64,000 bases of DNA from Amycolatopsis alba DSM 44262 (GCF_000384215.1 NZ_KB913032.1:955021-1019020); one strand, 5' to 3'; shown: positions 16,510 through 24,865, numbered from the stretch's first letter. Made by a program: numbers and translations. The notes: generated by a model from the sequence alone, not told the origin.

Positions 16510-16530
16510 GTTCAGCTGCGGAGCCGTGGA

Positions 16531-16707
16531 TCAGCAGCCACAGCGGACGAACTTGCGCCGCGAGGAGATTTCGACCGGATATCCGTCATAGCAGGCGTAG
16601 TAGCGCAGTTGGGTGTACTTGCGCCTCGTCGCCTCACAACTTCCGGCGCCCGCGGTGACGCAGGCCGGTTCGGTCCACTCCTCGCCGGGCGAGCATGCAG
16701 CCTTCAT
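16531..16707 (-). CDS. 58-residue six-cysteine peptide, candidate secreted disulfide peptide
   Basis: The peptide has cysteines at 5, 16, 24, 39, 56 and 58, ending in CGC, and many Tyr and Arg residues; no signal peptide or membrane segment is visible. The ATG at 16707 has GAAAGG seven bases upstream. It lies first in a run of genes for a MauE-like protein, a CPPC thioredoxin-like protein and an ABC exporter, separated from them by a strong hairpin. Six cysteines could make three disulfides. I infer an exported oxidised peptide (bacteriocin-like, signal or structural). It could instead be a small metal-binding or MADH light-chain-like protein. No similar family is known to me. Confidence 0.65.
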   Translation of the reverse strand: MKAACSPGEEWTEPACVTAGAGSCEATRRKYTQLRYYACYDGYPVEISSRRKFVRCGC

Positions 16708-16814
16708 TTTCTTGCCTTTCTGTATGAGGTAATCGATATTTCGCAGTTGACGGCAAAGTTCAGGATTTCTTTGTCGCGACCTCCCCTCTCCCGATCGTGA
16801 TCCCGGTTTCCGGA

Positions 16815-17903
16815 TCACACGCCAGCGGTGACCGTGACGCCGGGCCCGGTGGCGCGTGGAGTGGTGACCTCGGTGACGAGGTTTCCGGTGGAGGCGACGA
16901 CGAGGCCGGTGCCTTGTCCGTTCTGGTAGTCCAGTCCCGTTCCGGCGCCGTTGCCGCGGATGGTGTTGCCGGTGACGGCGAGGTTCCCGGTGCCGTAGTT
17001 GACCCGTACGGTCAGGAAGACACCGCTGCCACCGGTGAGTTTGAAGATGCGGTTGGCGGTGATCGTGGAGGCCGTTTCGCCCTGGACGGATATCCGTACC
17101 CCGGTGGTGGCGAAGTTTTCGATGTAGTTGTTGCCGATCATGCTGCCGAACAGGCGTTCCGCGGTGATGGCGGTCGCGCCGACGTCGTAGACGTGGTTTC
17201 CGTGGATGTTCCAGCCCGCGGCGTTGTCCATGCCGATGCCGTCGGAGCCTGCCCCGGCGATCCAGTTGTCGAGCAGGTGCCAGTCGGTGACGGAGTTCCT
17301 GGTGTCCTCGACGAAGATTCCCCGCCCGCCGGATTCGACGACGTGGTTGGCGGCGATGCGGCCGTTGACCTGCGTGTTGTTCAGCGGTGTTCCGTTGGCG
17401 GAAAGATTGGTCAGCCGGATCCCGTGCCGGGTGGCCTGGAGGATTTCCATGTCCTCCACCACCGTTCCCCAGGAACGCAGCACGAGTGCGTCTTTCGCGT
17501 TCGGGTTGCCTGCCCGGTTGGCGATCAGGTTGAGCGAACGGAGAGTGACCGGGTCACCGGTGAGCGGGGCGTTGTCGAGGTAGGAGTCGCTGGCGAGCAT
17601 CGCGTCGAGGTTGGCCCCGTCGGCCTGCTGGATCACGGTGCCCGAGCGGGACTGCCCCCGATAGGAACGCTGTCCGCGCAGGCGGATCGTGCCGTCGATC
17701 AGGCAAGGCCCGTCGATGACGATTTCGTCCCCGTCGGCACTGGCCGCGACAGCGCTGTTGATCTTTTCGTCGTCGTCGCGGGTGTTCGCGCACGCGACCG
17801 TCTTCGCACCGGCGGCGGGCGCGCCTGATTCGAGACCGTTCGCGGGCACCGACGACCCGAGCAGTGCGAGCAGGGCAAGACCGGAAAACACAGCACGATG
17901 CAC
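16815..17903 (-). CDS. Secreted right-handed parallel beta-helix protein
   Basis: 362 residues. A signal peptide (MHRAVFSGLALLALLGSSVP) is followed by about ten beta-helix turns with repeated patterns such as NHVVESGGRGIFVED, NWIAGAGSDGIGMDN, NHVYDVGATAITAE and NTIRGNGAGTGLDYQNG. Such NosD/pectate-lyase-like coils bind or cleave polysaccharides. No catalytic residues can be assigned. It is divergent from a membrane-anchored SARP regulator, which may control it. The stop lies within a hairpin-like GTGATCC...GGATCAC sequence at 16797-16818. Confidence 0.85.
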   Translation of the reverse strand: MHRAVFSGLALLALLGSSVPANGLESGAPAAGAKTVACANTRDDDEKINSAVAASADGDEIVIDGPCLIDGTIRLRGQRSYRGQSRSGTVIQQADGANLDAMLASDSYLDNAPLTGDPVTLRSLNLIANRAGNPNAKDALVLRSWGTVVEDMEILQATRHGIRLTNLSANGTPLNNTQVNGRIAANHVVESGGRGIFVEDTRNSVTDWHLLDNWIAGAGSDGIGMDNAAGWNIHGNHVYDVGATAITAERLFGSMIGNNYIENFATTGVRISVQGETASTITANRIFKLTGGSGVFLTVRVNYGTGNLAVTGNTIRGNGAGTGLDYQNGQGTGLVVASTGNLVTEVTTPRATGPGVTVTAGV

Positions 17904-18073
17904 GACTTCTCCCTATCCGTTCGGTGGTCCGGCCGATGTCCGGGATGTGGAGCCGACACTGCCTGCGGCAACTGGGCGTAAAACTGAAATCCGCCTTGAA
18001 CTGCCTGCTGGCGGGCGGTAAGCCAGGAGCGGGGTCCGCTGAGCCGGGAGGGTGCGTATCGAGGGGAGTGGGC

Positions 18074-19483
18074 GTGGAATTTCGTGTGCTCGGGGAGTTC
18101 GAGGCAGTGACCGACGGGCGGCAGGTGGATCTCGGTCACGCCCGCCAGCGCTGTGTGCTGGCCGTGCTGCTCCTGGACGCCGACCGGACGGTGACCGCCG
18201 ATCGACTCATCGATCGTGTCTGGGGAAGCCATCCGCCACTCCGGGCGCGCAACAGCCTGCACAGCTACCTGTACCGGCTTCGCCGCGCGCTGGAACCCAC
18301 GGACGTGGGCATCGTGCGCCAGCCGGGCGGGTTCCTGCTCGAACTGAACAGCGCCACCGTCGACCTGCACCGGTTTCGCGTGCTGGTCGATCAGGCTCGT
18401 GCCGCCGAGGACGAGTCGCGCGGACTGGAGCTGTACGACCAGGCCCTGCGGCTGTGGCGGGACGAGCCCTTTCACGGCCTGAACACCGCCTGGCTGGACA
18501 CGGTGCGTGACACGCTCACCGCGGAACGGCTGGCCGTGCGGCTGGACCGCAACGATCTCGCCCTGCGGCAGGGGCGGACCGGCGACCTGGTGCGGGAACT
18601 GTTCGCCCTGGCGGTCCAGCATCCTTTCGACGAGCGGCTCATCCTCCAGCTGATGCTGGCGCTGCACCTGTCGGGCCGCCGGGCGGAAGCACTCGAGCAG
18701 TATCAGCGGCTGCGGTTGCGGCTGGCGCAGGAGTTCGGCACCGACCCCGGCGCCCCCGTCCAGGCCCTGCACCGGAAACTGCTGGCCGAAGACCCCGGCC
18801 CGGTTCTCGCCGTCCCCGCGCCGGAAACCCCTGGCCGCCCGGCCGGGGTGCCGACCGCCACGACGGCCACGGTTCCGCCCGTACCGCCCCCGCGATCCCG
18901 GATGCGCCTGCCGGTGCTCCTGGTTCTGCTGATCGCGGCAGGGCTGCTGATGACGGCCAGCACCTTCGCCCCGACGACGGGCACCGTCACCGGCTTCCAG
19001 GCTGCCCGGCAACCGCGCACCGGGTTCGTGCGCATCCAGCCGGCGCACACCGCGCAGGTGGGCCTGTGCCTTTCCGAAGGCCGTGACCGCACCGGCCCCG
19101 ACGACCGTGAAATCGCCGTGCAGCGCCAATGTGCCGGGGCCGTTCCTCCGCGGACCACCCTCCAGCCACTCGGCGGCGACATCTACCGCATCTGGTGGCA
19201 CCACCCCACCAAAGGGGACGGCTGCCTGACCGTCATCGACATCAAGGGCGAGACCGGTCTCCGGATGGAGCCGTGGGACGACTGCCCGGACTTCCGCATG
19301 TACCAGCAGTTCCGGATCCAGCCCGTGGACACGCCCGTTCCCGGCGGATACCGGTTCCTTCCCCTGCGCACCTCCGAACAATGCATCGGCGTCGTCGAAC
19401 CCAGCACGGACCTCGGCGCCGAACTGACCCAGGAAACCTGCGACGGGCAAGGTGACCAGGAATTCCTCATCGAGGCCGAATGA
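18074..19483 (+). CDS. Membrane-anchored SARP/BTAD transcriptional regulator with external sensory domain
   Basis: 469 residues from GTG at 18074, which has GAGGGGAG upstream. The N-terminus (MEFRVLGEFEAVTDGRQVDL) starts an OmpR-like winged helix (about 1-90), followed by the bacterial transcriptional activation domain (about 95-240: LYDQALRLWRDEPFHGLNT, ALHLSGRRAEALEQYQRLR). A Pro/Thr-rich linker and one membrane segment (about 277-299) lead to a C-terminal domain of about 165 residues with four or more cysteines and beta-rich repeats resembling a ricin-type trefoil. It probably senses an extracellular ligand, perhaps a carbohydrate, and activates genes from the membrane. The divergent beta-helix gene is a likely target. 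Confidence 0.85.
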   Translation: MEFRVLGEFEAVTDGRQVDLGHARQRCVLAVLLLDADRTVTADRLIDRVWGSHPPLRARNSLHSYLYRLRRALEPTDVGIVRQPGGFLLELNSATVDLHRFRVLVDQARAAEDESRGLELYDQALRLWRDEPFHGLNTAWLDTVRDTLTAERLAVRLDRNDLALRQGRTGDLVRELFALAVQHPFDERLILQLMLALHLSGRRAEALEQYQRLRLRLAQEFGTDPGAPVQALHRKLLAEDPGPVLAVPAPETPGRPAGVPTATTATVPPVPPPRSRMRLPVLLVLLIAAGLLMTASTFAPTTGTVTGFQAARQPRTGFVRIQPAHTAQVGLCLSEGRDRTGPDDREIAVQRQCAGAVPPRTTLQPLGGDIYRIWWHHPTKGDGCLTVIDIKGETGLRMEPWDDCPDFRMYQQFRIQPVDTPVPGGYRFLPLRTSEQCIGVVEPSTDLGAELTQETCDGQGDQEFLIEAE

Positions 19484-19535
19484 GCTGAACCCGACCGAGA
19501 TGCTGATCTTGTGGATCGCCGGTATTGTCCGGTTC

Positions 19536-20165
19536 ATGAGCGACGCGCCGCCGACCCCCTCCGAGGCCTTCGACCTTCTGCTCACCGGTAACCAGCGTTT
19601 CGTCGCGGGCACCCCGGAGCACCCGAACCAGGACGCCACCCGCCGCGCCGAAACAGTCCCCGGACAGCGTCCCTTCGCCGTCCTCTTCGGCTGTTCCGAC
19701 TCGCGGCTGGCCGCCGAGATCATCTTCGACCGCGGACTGGGCGACCTGTTCGTCGTCCGCACCGCCGGCCACGTCGCCGGTTCGGAGGTACTGGGCAGCA
19801 TCGAGTACGCGGTCAGCGTCCTCGAATGTCCCCTGGTCGTCGTGCTGGGCCACGACTCCTGCGGCGCCGTCGCCGCGACCCGCGCGGCGCTGACCGAAGG
19901 ACTCGGCACCAACAGCTTCGTCCGCGACGTCATCGAACGGGTCACCCCGAGCATCCTCGCCGCCCGCGCCGCCGGCCTCACCGGCGACGACGACATCATC
20001 GACGAGCACATCCGCCACACCGTCGACCTCCTGGCCGACCGTTCCCGCCTGATCTCCGACAAGATCGAAACCGGGGAGACCGCGATCGCCGGACTGTCCT
20101 ACCGCCTGGCCGACGGCAGCGCCCGTGTCGTCACCACCCGCGGGTTGACCGAGCGGCGGACCTGA
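19536..20165 (+). CDS. Beta-class carbonic anhydrase
   Basis: 209 residues. The zinc ligands Cys53, His106 and Cys109 (FGCSDSR and GHDSCGA) and the Asp55-Arg57 dyad are all present, so it should interconvert CO2 and bicarbonate. It has no signal peptide and is presumably cytoplasmic. I chose the ATG at 19536; an earlier in-frame start overlaps the SARP gene. It follows the SARP gene by 52 bp and may be cotranscribed. Confidence 0.92.
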   Translation: MSDAPPTPSEAFDLLLTGNQRFVAGTPEHPNQDATRRAETVPGQRPFAVLFGCSDSRLAAEIIFDRGLGDLFVVRTAGHVAGSEVLGSIEYAVSVLECPLVVVLGHDSCGAVAATRAALTEGLGTNSFVRDVIERVTPSILAARAAGLTGDDDIIDEHIRHTVDLLADRSRLISDKIETGETAIAGLSYRLADGSARVVTTRGLTERRT

Positions 20166-20439
20166 ACCTCGATCTGGGACCCCATGATGATGGTGCGGTC
20201 GCGGGGCAGGGTGAAGCTGTCCGCGATCCCGGCGGTGGCGATGAACACGTGCTTGCGCCAGTTCGCCATGGTCGGCTCGTCGACGGCCTGCAGCTCGATC
20301 TTGGACAGGAAACAGGTCCCGACCGCGGCCGTGCCCGGCGTTGCACGAGGAACAGCCCGACGATGATCACCGCCAGGCGCACCGTGTCCCGTGCGGACAC
20401 CTTCCGGGCCGCCGCAGGCGCTTCCCGCCGATCGTTCAC
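20099..20439 (-). pseudogene. Possible frameshifted remnant of a small membrane-anchored protein
   Basis: From GTG at 20439 a frame codes for a charged N-terminus and hydrophobic stretch (RLAVIIVGLFLV), then loses coding character near 20345. From that point another frame reads smoothly (AVGTCFLSKIELQAVDEPTM, then WRKHVFIATAGIADSFTLPR) to a stop at 20099, inside the carbonic anhydrase gene. A single frameshift joins the two into one plausible protein of about 110 residues. I do not recognise the family, and the 3' overlap with a real gene weakens the case. Confidence 0.35.
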
Positions 20440-20622
20440 CGTTTTCCGCCCTCGACACCGCGACCGAGGGCGAAGCTACCGGCGTCACCTGGGAAAACGA
20501 GCTCTCGGGAGGTCCTGTCCGCACACCGACCCGGCGCGACGTCGTTCGCCCTTGCCGGAATTGTCGGTGCCGGATGCCATGATCCGCACGCTCAAGAATG
20601 CCTTGGGCTGGGTGGGTACCCG

Positions 20623-20657
20623 GCTGGGCCGCGTCGTTCCTGACGACGCGGCCCAGC
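20623..20657 (-). terminator. Long hairpin downstream of the MFS gene
   Basis: Perfect 15-bp arms (20623-20637 and 20643-20657; GGGCCGCGTCGT core pairing with ACGACGCGGCCC) enclose a 5-nt loop TCCTG. It lies 61 bp after the leftward MFS stop and about 460 bp past the carbonic anhydrase, so it is most likely the MFS terminator. The 20440-20717 stretch holds nothing else I can support. Confidence 0.75.
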
Positions 20658-20717
20658 GCCCACCTCGCCACGGTCCGCCGCCGTGGCCACTTCGGACGTG
20701 AAACGGCAGATAACCCG

Positions 20718-21917
20718 TCACCTTCGGGCAGCCGGGAACCCGTGCCGGGCGGCGATCGCCACGGCACAGGCCAGCGCGGCCAGTGCGACCGCGATCCACG
20801 GCAGCGGCGTCGTGGTTCCGGCCTGGTCGAGCACCGATCCGCCCACGAGTGCGCCACCCGCGATCGCGAGGTTCCAGACCGTGATCGCCAGCGACTGCGC
20901 GACGTCCGCGGTACGTCCGGCGACCCTGGCGGCAGCCGCGGGGAAGAAGGTGGGGGCACCACCGAAAGCCAAGCCCCACAAGGCGACGGCGCCGTAGAGC
21001 ACCACCGGCTGGTCCGCGGCGGAACCGATCAGCGCGCCCGCGATGACGAACACCGCCGTCGAAGCGAGCACCAGCGCACGCGGCCACTTGTCGATCACCG
21101 TGCCCACCACCCAGAGGCCGAGGACGGAGGTGACGCCGAAGACCAGCAGCACGGTACCGAGCTGCCGTGCTTCACCGGTCGCGGCCAGTACCGGACCGAG
21201 GTAGGTGTAGAGGATGTTGTGGCCGAGCACGAAGACGAACGTGGTGACCAGGACCGCGGGAAAGCCTTTGATGGCAAGGACCTTCCACGGTTCCGCACGA
21301 TGCCCCGCCGGTTCCCCCGGCAGCGGCGGGGCCTGCCACCGGACCCAGCCCGCCAGCAGCACCGTGATGGCGACCAACAGGGCGAACGCGTAGCGCCAGC
21401 CGATCAGGTCGCCCAGTATCGTCCCGGCGGGCACCCCGATCGCGAACCCGATCGGGGTGCCGATCATCGCGATCGCCAGCGCCTTCCCCGCGTGGGCCGC
21501 CGGGACCAACCGCATGGCGTAGCCGGGAATCATCGCCCACAGCACCCCGGACACCGCGCCCGCGAGGATCCGCGCCACCAAGGTCAGCGCGTAGACCGAA
21601 GAAACCGCGGTGATCGCGTTGACAACGGCGAAGCCGAGGATCAGGCACAGCAACAGCGCGCGACGCGGCAAGCGACGGCTCAGCGCGGTCAGCGGCACCG
21701 CCGTCACCGCCGTGCTGATCGCGTACACCGTCACCAGTTGTCCGGCCTGTGCCTCGGAAACGCGCAGGTCGGCGCTGATACCGAGCAGCACCCCGGCGGG
21801 CAGCGTCTCGGTCACGCAACCGATGAAGACCACCGTCGCGAAAGCCAGCAGCGCGCCGAGCGGCAGCTTCGGGCGAGCCGGCACCGCGTCACACAAAGGA
21901 TCGGCATCCACAGTCAT
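20718..21917 (-). CDS. MFS drug efflux transporter (DHA1, 12 membrane segments)
   Basis: 399 residues with twelve predicted membrane helices. GVLLGISADLRVSEAQAGQL and the loop LSRRLPRRALLL match the DHA1 proton antiporters; the PGYAMRLVPAAHAGKALAIA region and GTPIGFAIGVPAGTILGDLIGWR are typical of motif C-bearing drug exporters such as Cmx/CmlR and arabinose-efflux-like proteins. It sits divergent from a MerR-family regulator and should be induced by its own toxic substrate, whose identity is unknown. Confidence 0.9.
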   Translation of the reverse strand: MTVDADPLCDAVPARPKLPLGALLAFATVVFIGCVTETLPAGVLLGISADLRVSEAQAGQLVTVYAISTAVTAVPLTALSRRLPRRALLLCLILGFAVVNAITAVSSVYALTLVARILAGAVSGVLWAMIPGYAMRLVPAAHAGKALAIAMIGTPIGFAIGVPAGTILGDLIGWRYAFALLVAITVLLAGWVRWQAPPLPGEPAGHRAEPWKVLAIKGFPAVLVTTFVFVLGHNILYTYLGPVLAATGEARQLGTVLLVFGVTSVLGLWVVGTVIDKWPRALVLASTAVFVIAGALIGSAADQPVVLYGAVALWGLAFGGAPTFFPAAAARVAGRTADVAQSLAITVWNLAIAGGALVGGSVLDQAGTTTPLPWIAVALAALACAVAIAARHGFPAARR

Positions 21918-21980
21918 GCCGCCATCCTGGGTGTCTCACACTGGTGTCAGGGCAAGGTGACGAGTGGTGAGGTGAGGCAC
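21918..21980. promoter_or_regulatory. Shared promoter region of the MFS and MerR genes
   Basis: The 63-bp divergent gap contains a small dyad ACAC-TG-GTGT at 21938-21947. On the minus strand TTGCCC and CAGGAT are about 20 bp apart, the over-long spacing typical of MerR-activated promoters. The reading is tentative. Confidence 0.4.
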
Positions 21981-22355
21981 ATGCGAATCGGGGAGCTGTC
22001 GACGCGTACCGGTGTTTCCATCCGGTTGCTGCGGTACTACGAAGAAAAAGAGCTGCTCAGGTCCACCAGGGACGACAACGGCTACCGCGAGTACACCGAA
22101 GCCTCCCTGGACCGGGTCCACAAGATCCGCGGCCTGCTCGAGCACGGCATCCCCACCCGGATCATCCGTGCCATCCTGCCGTGCTTGAACAGTCCCGGCG
22201 CGATCCACATGCGCGTCGTCGCGCCCGAAACGCTGGCCAAACTGGAGCACGAACGGGAGCAGATCCACCGGCGCATCGAGGCGCTCACCAAGGACCGGGA
22301 AGCGATCGACGCCTACCTGGAGCAGTCCCGCCCACGTCTGCGCGGGCAGGAGTGA
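21981..22355 (+). CDS. MerR-family transcriptional regulator
   Basis: 124 residues. The N-terminus (MRIGELSTRTGVSIRLLRYYEEKELL) is the MerR helix-turn-helix, followed by the wing (GYREYTEASLDRVHKIRGLL) and a C-terminal coiled coil (LAKLEHEREQIHRRIEALTKDREAID). No metal-binding cysteine pair is present at the end, so a small organic inducer is more likely. The start has GGTGAGG upstream. It is divergent from the MFS exporter and probably activates it by untwisting the spacer. Confidence 0.9.
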   Translation: MRIGELSTRTGVSIRLLRYYEEKELLRSTRDDNGYREYTEASLDRVHKIRGLLEHGIPTRIIRAILPCLNSPGAIHMRVVAPETLAKLEHEREQIHRRIEALTKDREAIDAYLEQSRPRLRGQE

Positions 22356-22383
22356 GGCGGCCCTTCGCCGACCTACAGCGCCT

Positions 22384-22676
22384 CTATCGCGCCGCCGACT
22401 CGCGCCATTCTTCTTGCCAGCGCGCCGCTCGGGCCCTGTCGAGCAGAAGGGCCGGACGCACCGGTACCCGGCCAGCACGAACACGATGAGGGCGAGCCAA
22501 AGGCCGACGCCCGCGAAGACACCGAGGACGCGGGCATGGGGAAGTGTCATCGGCGCGCCCACCGGGTTCCCGGATTCGTCGAGCCAGACCGGGACTTTCG
22601 TACCAAGGGGGCCGGACGCCATCGGCCCAGGGCGAGCGACCTTCCAGGCGCGCATCGTCGCGGGCGGAACCATCAC
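22384..22676 (-). pseudogene. Rv1733c-family membrane protein remnant (5'-truncated and frameshifted)
   Basis: The frame from 22676 reads TKVPVWLDESGNPVGAPMT, then one membrane segment (FAGVGLWLALIVFVLAGYR), matching the C-terminal half of the Rv1733c-like proteins common in actinomycetes. Near 22455 the frame changes: the correct family ending LLDRARAARWQEEWRESAAR and stop follow in another frame, so one base seems lost. The N-terminal half, about 100 residues with another membrane segment, is absent because the upstream methyltransferase gene ends at 22693. Confidence 0.65.
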
Positions 22677-22692
22677 GATCGACCTCCTGCCT

Positions 22693-23571
22693 TCACGGTG
22701 TCCCCACGCGCACCTCCCGCTCCGCGGATTCGGGGACTCGCGTCTTCGCGGGCAACTGGGCGACGACGAGATACCCGGTCCCGAGCCATCGGCGGGACCT
22801 CCGGCTCACTGTGCGCTCGGGGGCATACCGCCATCGGTACGTCCACGGTCGGACCAGGCGGTCGAACGGCGGGACCAGTGCCGTGATGTCGTAGAACAAG
22901 ACGTCACGCGGCTGCAAGCCCGATTCCCGCATCAGGCGAACCAGTTCGAACGACGGCAAGGCATGGATGCCGCTTTTGCGCGCGCGATGCCTGCGCTCCT
23001 CCGGGACGCCGAATAGCCGCTCGATCCGTCCGAGCAGGCGTCGCGCCGGCCAGAACGCGCCCCACTCGAACAGACGGTATGGACTGAACGGGTTGAGCAT
23101 CGTGGCCACGACGAAACCGCCGGGCTTCGTCACTCGCGCGATCTCGCGCAGAGCGCGCCCGGCCTCGACGTACTCCAGCACTCCCATCGCCAGCACGATG
23201 TCAAAGCTGCGGCCGGGGAAAGGCATGTCGGCGATGTCGGCGACATGCAGCCGCACCCTGTCGTCCTCGCGCAGTCCGCGCGCGACCAAGTCGATCATCG
23301 CGGCGGACTGGTCGCACGCGGTGATCCGGAACTCACCATCGTTGGCGCCGAGCAGGTAGTGGACCATCATCCCCGGCCCGCACCCCACGTCGAGCAGGTC
23401 GCCGGATGGGAAGGCCCGCAAGGTCTCCGCGACGGCGTAGAGCCGCGATGCGAAATAGCGCTCACTCGGTCCCGATGAATACGCCCTCGCGTAATCGGCC
23501 GCAGTATGCGGATCCTGATATTGAAGCCGGACACGTCTTCCACGATCGAAATATCCGGTTCGACCGAACAT
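22693..23571 (-). CDS. Class I SAM-dependent methyltransferase
   Basis: 292 residues. The SAM-binding motif I is LLDVGCGPGMMVHYLL; the later motifs ITACDQSAAMIDL, RLHVADIADMPF, SFDIVLAMGVLEYV and ARVTKPGGFVVATMLNP follow in order, as in UbiE/COQ5-like methyltransferases. The C-terminal third (LPSFELVRLMRESGL, then WTYRWRYAPERTVS) resembles small-molecule or lipid methyltransferases. The substrate is unknown. It is 20 bp downstream of the HD-domain gene and may share its transcript. Confidence 0.88.
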   Translation of the reverse strand: MFGRTGYFDRGRRVRLQYQDPHTAADYARAYSSGPSERYFASRLYAVAETLRAFPSGDLLDVGCGPGMMVHYLLGANDGEFRITACDQSAAMIDLVARGLREDDRVRLHVADIADMPFPGRSFDIVLAMGVLEYVEAGRALREIARVTKPGGFVVATMLNPFSPYRLFEWGAFWPARRLLGRIERLFGVPEERRHRARKSGIHALPSFELVRLMRESGLQPRDVLFYDITALVPPFDRLVRPWTYRWRYAPERTVSRRSRRWLGTGYLVVAQLPAKTRVPESAEREVRVGTP

Positions 23572-23591
23572 CTGCCTACCTCCAGAGGTTG

Positions 23592-24488
23592 TCAGGTGTC
23601 GTAAGCGATCCCGGAACAGCTGCCGGAGAACCGGACACGGTTGCCTGCCCGGCTTTCGTTGCGCTGAAGGAGTTGTTCAGTGCGGCATACAGCGGCGGCA
23701 CGTTCGGCGCCGTTGACGGCCAACGCGCGTACGACGGGATCATCGGGGCCACGGCGGGCGCGGATTTCGGCCAGCCGCTCGGCGTAGGACACCGGTCCGC
23801 CGTCCGGGCCGGTGGTCATGTCGCAGAACCACAACCCGTCGCGCACCGCGCCCCGTTCGTCCGGGAACGTCACGAGCTCGCCGGAGAGCCCGCACAGTTC
23901 CGCGACGGCGGCCGCGCCGGTGTGGCGGGCGACCAGGGCACAGATCCGGTCCGGCACACCGCTGCGGACAAGGAATCGCGCCCCGTCCAGCGGATGGAAC
24001 CCGGTGCAGGTGAGGGCGGGAGCGTAGCCGATGTCGTGCAGCCACGCCGCGGCCAGCAAGACCTCACGCTCGTCCGACGGGAACAGGTACCCGACCTCGT
24101 CCGCCCGTCGGGCCACGCCTTGCGTGTGAGCCCAGCGGCGCGGCAGCGGAACGGCCAGCAGGCGGTGCGCCGCCAGCCGGGCCCACTCGGACAGCGAGTA
24201 CGCCCGTGCCGCGTTCCCGGTCCCAGGCTTGAAGGATCGCTCGTCGGCGCCGGTGGTGAGATCCAGGTGCGCGCGCACCGTCCGCTCGACGAAAACCGGC
24301 ACATAATTCACGATCCGGGCCTGGGTGAAGCGGGTCCGGGCGGCTCGCACCATCCGGTGAACCAGCCCCGGCGGCAGCCGGTCGTGCTCACGCGCCAAGC
24401 GCTCCGCCAGGTGCTGGATCCTCTCGTCGATCCGCGCTTTGTCCGAGTTGTCGGCTAGTGTGGGGCACACGTCGCCTTCCTTCGTCAT
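23592..24488 (-). CDS. HD-domain phosphohydrolase with N-terminal three-helix-bundle domain
   Basis: 298 residues from ATG at 24488. Residues about 15-75 (ARIDERIQHLAERLAREHDR, then RMVRAARTRFTQARIVNYVP) match the three-helix-bundle dimerisation domain usually found as a stand-alone protein of about 70 residues. The C-terminal half has an HD fold: RWAHTQGVARRADEVG, then AAAWLHDIGYAP with the HD pair, and LVARHTGA with a later metal ligand. HD proteins hydrolyse phosphate esters, often nucleotides. Whether this is a true fusion or two frames joined is supported by an unbroken frame with even codon use. Confidence 0.8.
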   Translation of the reverse strand: MTKEGDVCPTLADNSDKARIDERIQHLAERLAREHDRLPPGLVHRMVRAARTRFTQARIVNYVPVFVERTVRAHLDLTTGADERSFKPGTGNAARAYSLSEWARLAAHRLLAVPLPRRWAHTQGVARRADEVGYLFPSDEREVLLAAAWLHDIGYAPALTCTGFHPLDGARFLVRSGVPDRICALVARHTGAAAVAELCGLSGELVTFPDERGAVRDGLWFCDMTTGPDGGPVSYAERLAEIRARRGPDDPVVRALAVNGAERAAAVCRTEQLLQRNESRAGNRVRFSGSCSGIAYDT

Positions 24489-24865
24489 CGCTTGATCGCT
24501 CACCCAGGCTGCTTCATCACCTCGGCAAGCGCCGCGCGGAACGACACACCGGTTTGCCGGCGGTCCATTTCCCAGGTGGTAATCGTGATCATGGCAGGCT
24601 GCAACCTCGATCCACATCACCGGATCCATGGGTCCGCGGCGCACCATCGCGCCCACCCACACCGTGCCGGAATCTACACCGCGAACTAAGTAGCCTGCAG
24701 TACTCAGTTTTTTCATTTCGAAGGTTTTCGTGGTGATCTCGTGCTCGACGGCGAGAGGTCCGCGAGGAATGCGCCGGGGTTCCGGGCGGTCGGTGATTCC
24801 CAGCCGTAGCCGTCAACCTTGGATTCACCTAGAGTTCACCGAATGCGAGACGTCAAGCAGGGCTG
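24489..24865. other. 377-bp intergenic region with an imperfect dyad
   Basis: No gene is supported. A frame continues leftward-upstream of the HD gene to 24716 but has poor codon use. An imperfect dyad ACTAAGTA (24685-24692) / TACTCAGT (24701-24708) lies in a locally AT-rich stretch and could be an operator or promoter for the HD gene. The rest shows nothing I can name. Confidence 0.4.

Noticed and set aside
16531..16707. Idea that the six-cysteine peptide is a lanthipeptide or lasso precursor
   Set aside because: No lanthionine synthetase, lasso cyclase or leader peptidase is adjacent. MauE/thioredoxin-like genes point to disulfides instead.
16797..16818. GTGATCC...GGATCAC hairpin as the terminator of the beta-helix gene
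   Set aside because: It overlaps the stop codon, has a bulge if extended, and is not followed by a T-tract, so I left it as a remark only.
17699..20062. A 787-codon minus-strand frame opposite the SARP and carbonic anhydrase genes
   Set aside because: Antisense shadow with no motif; the plus-strand genes have catalytic residues and good starts.
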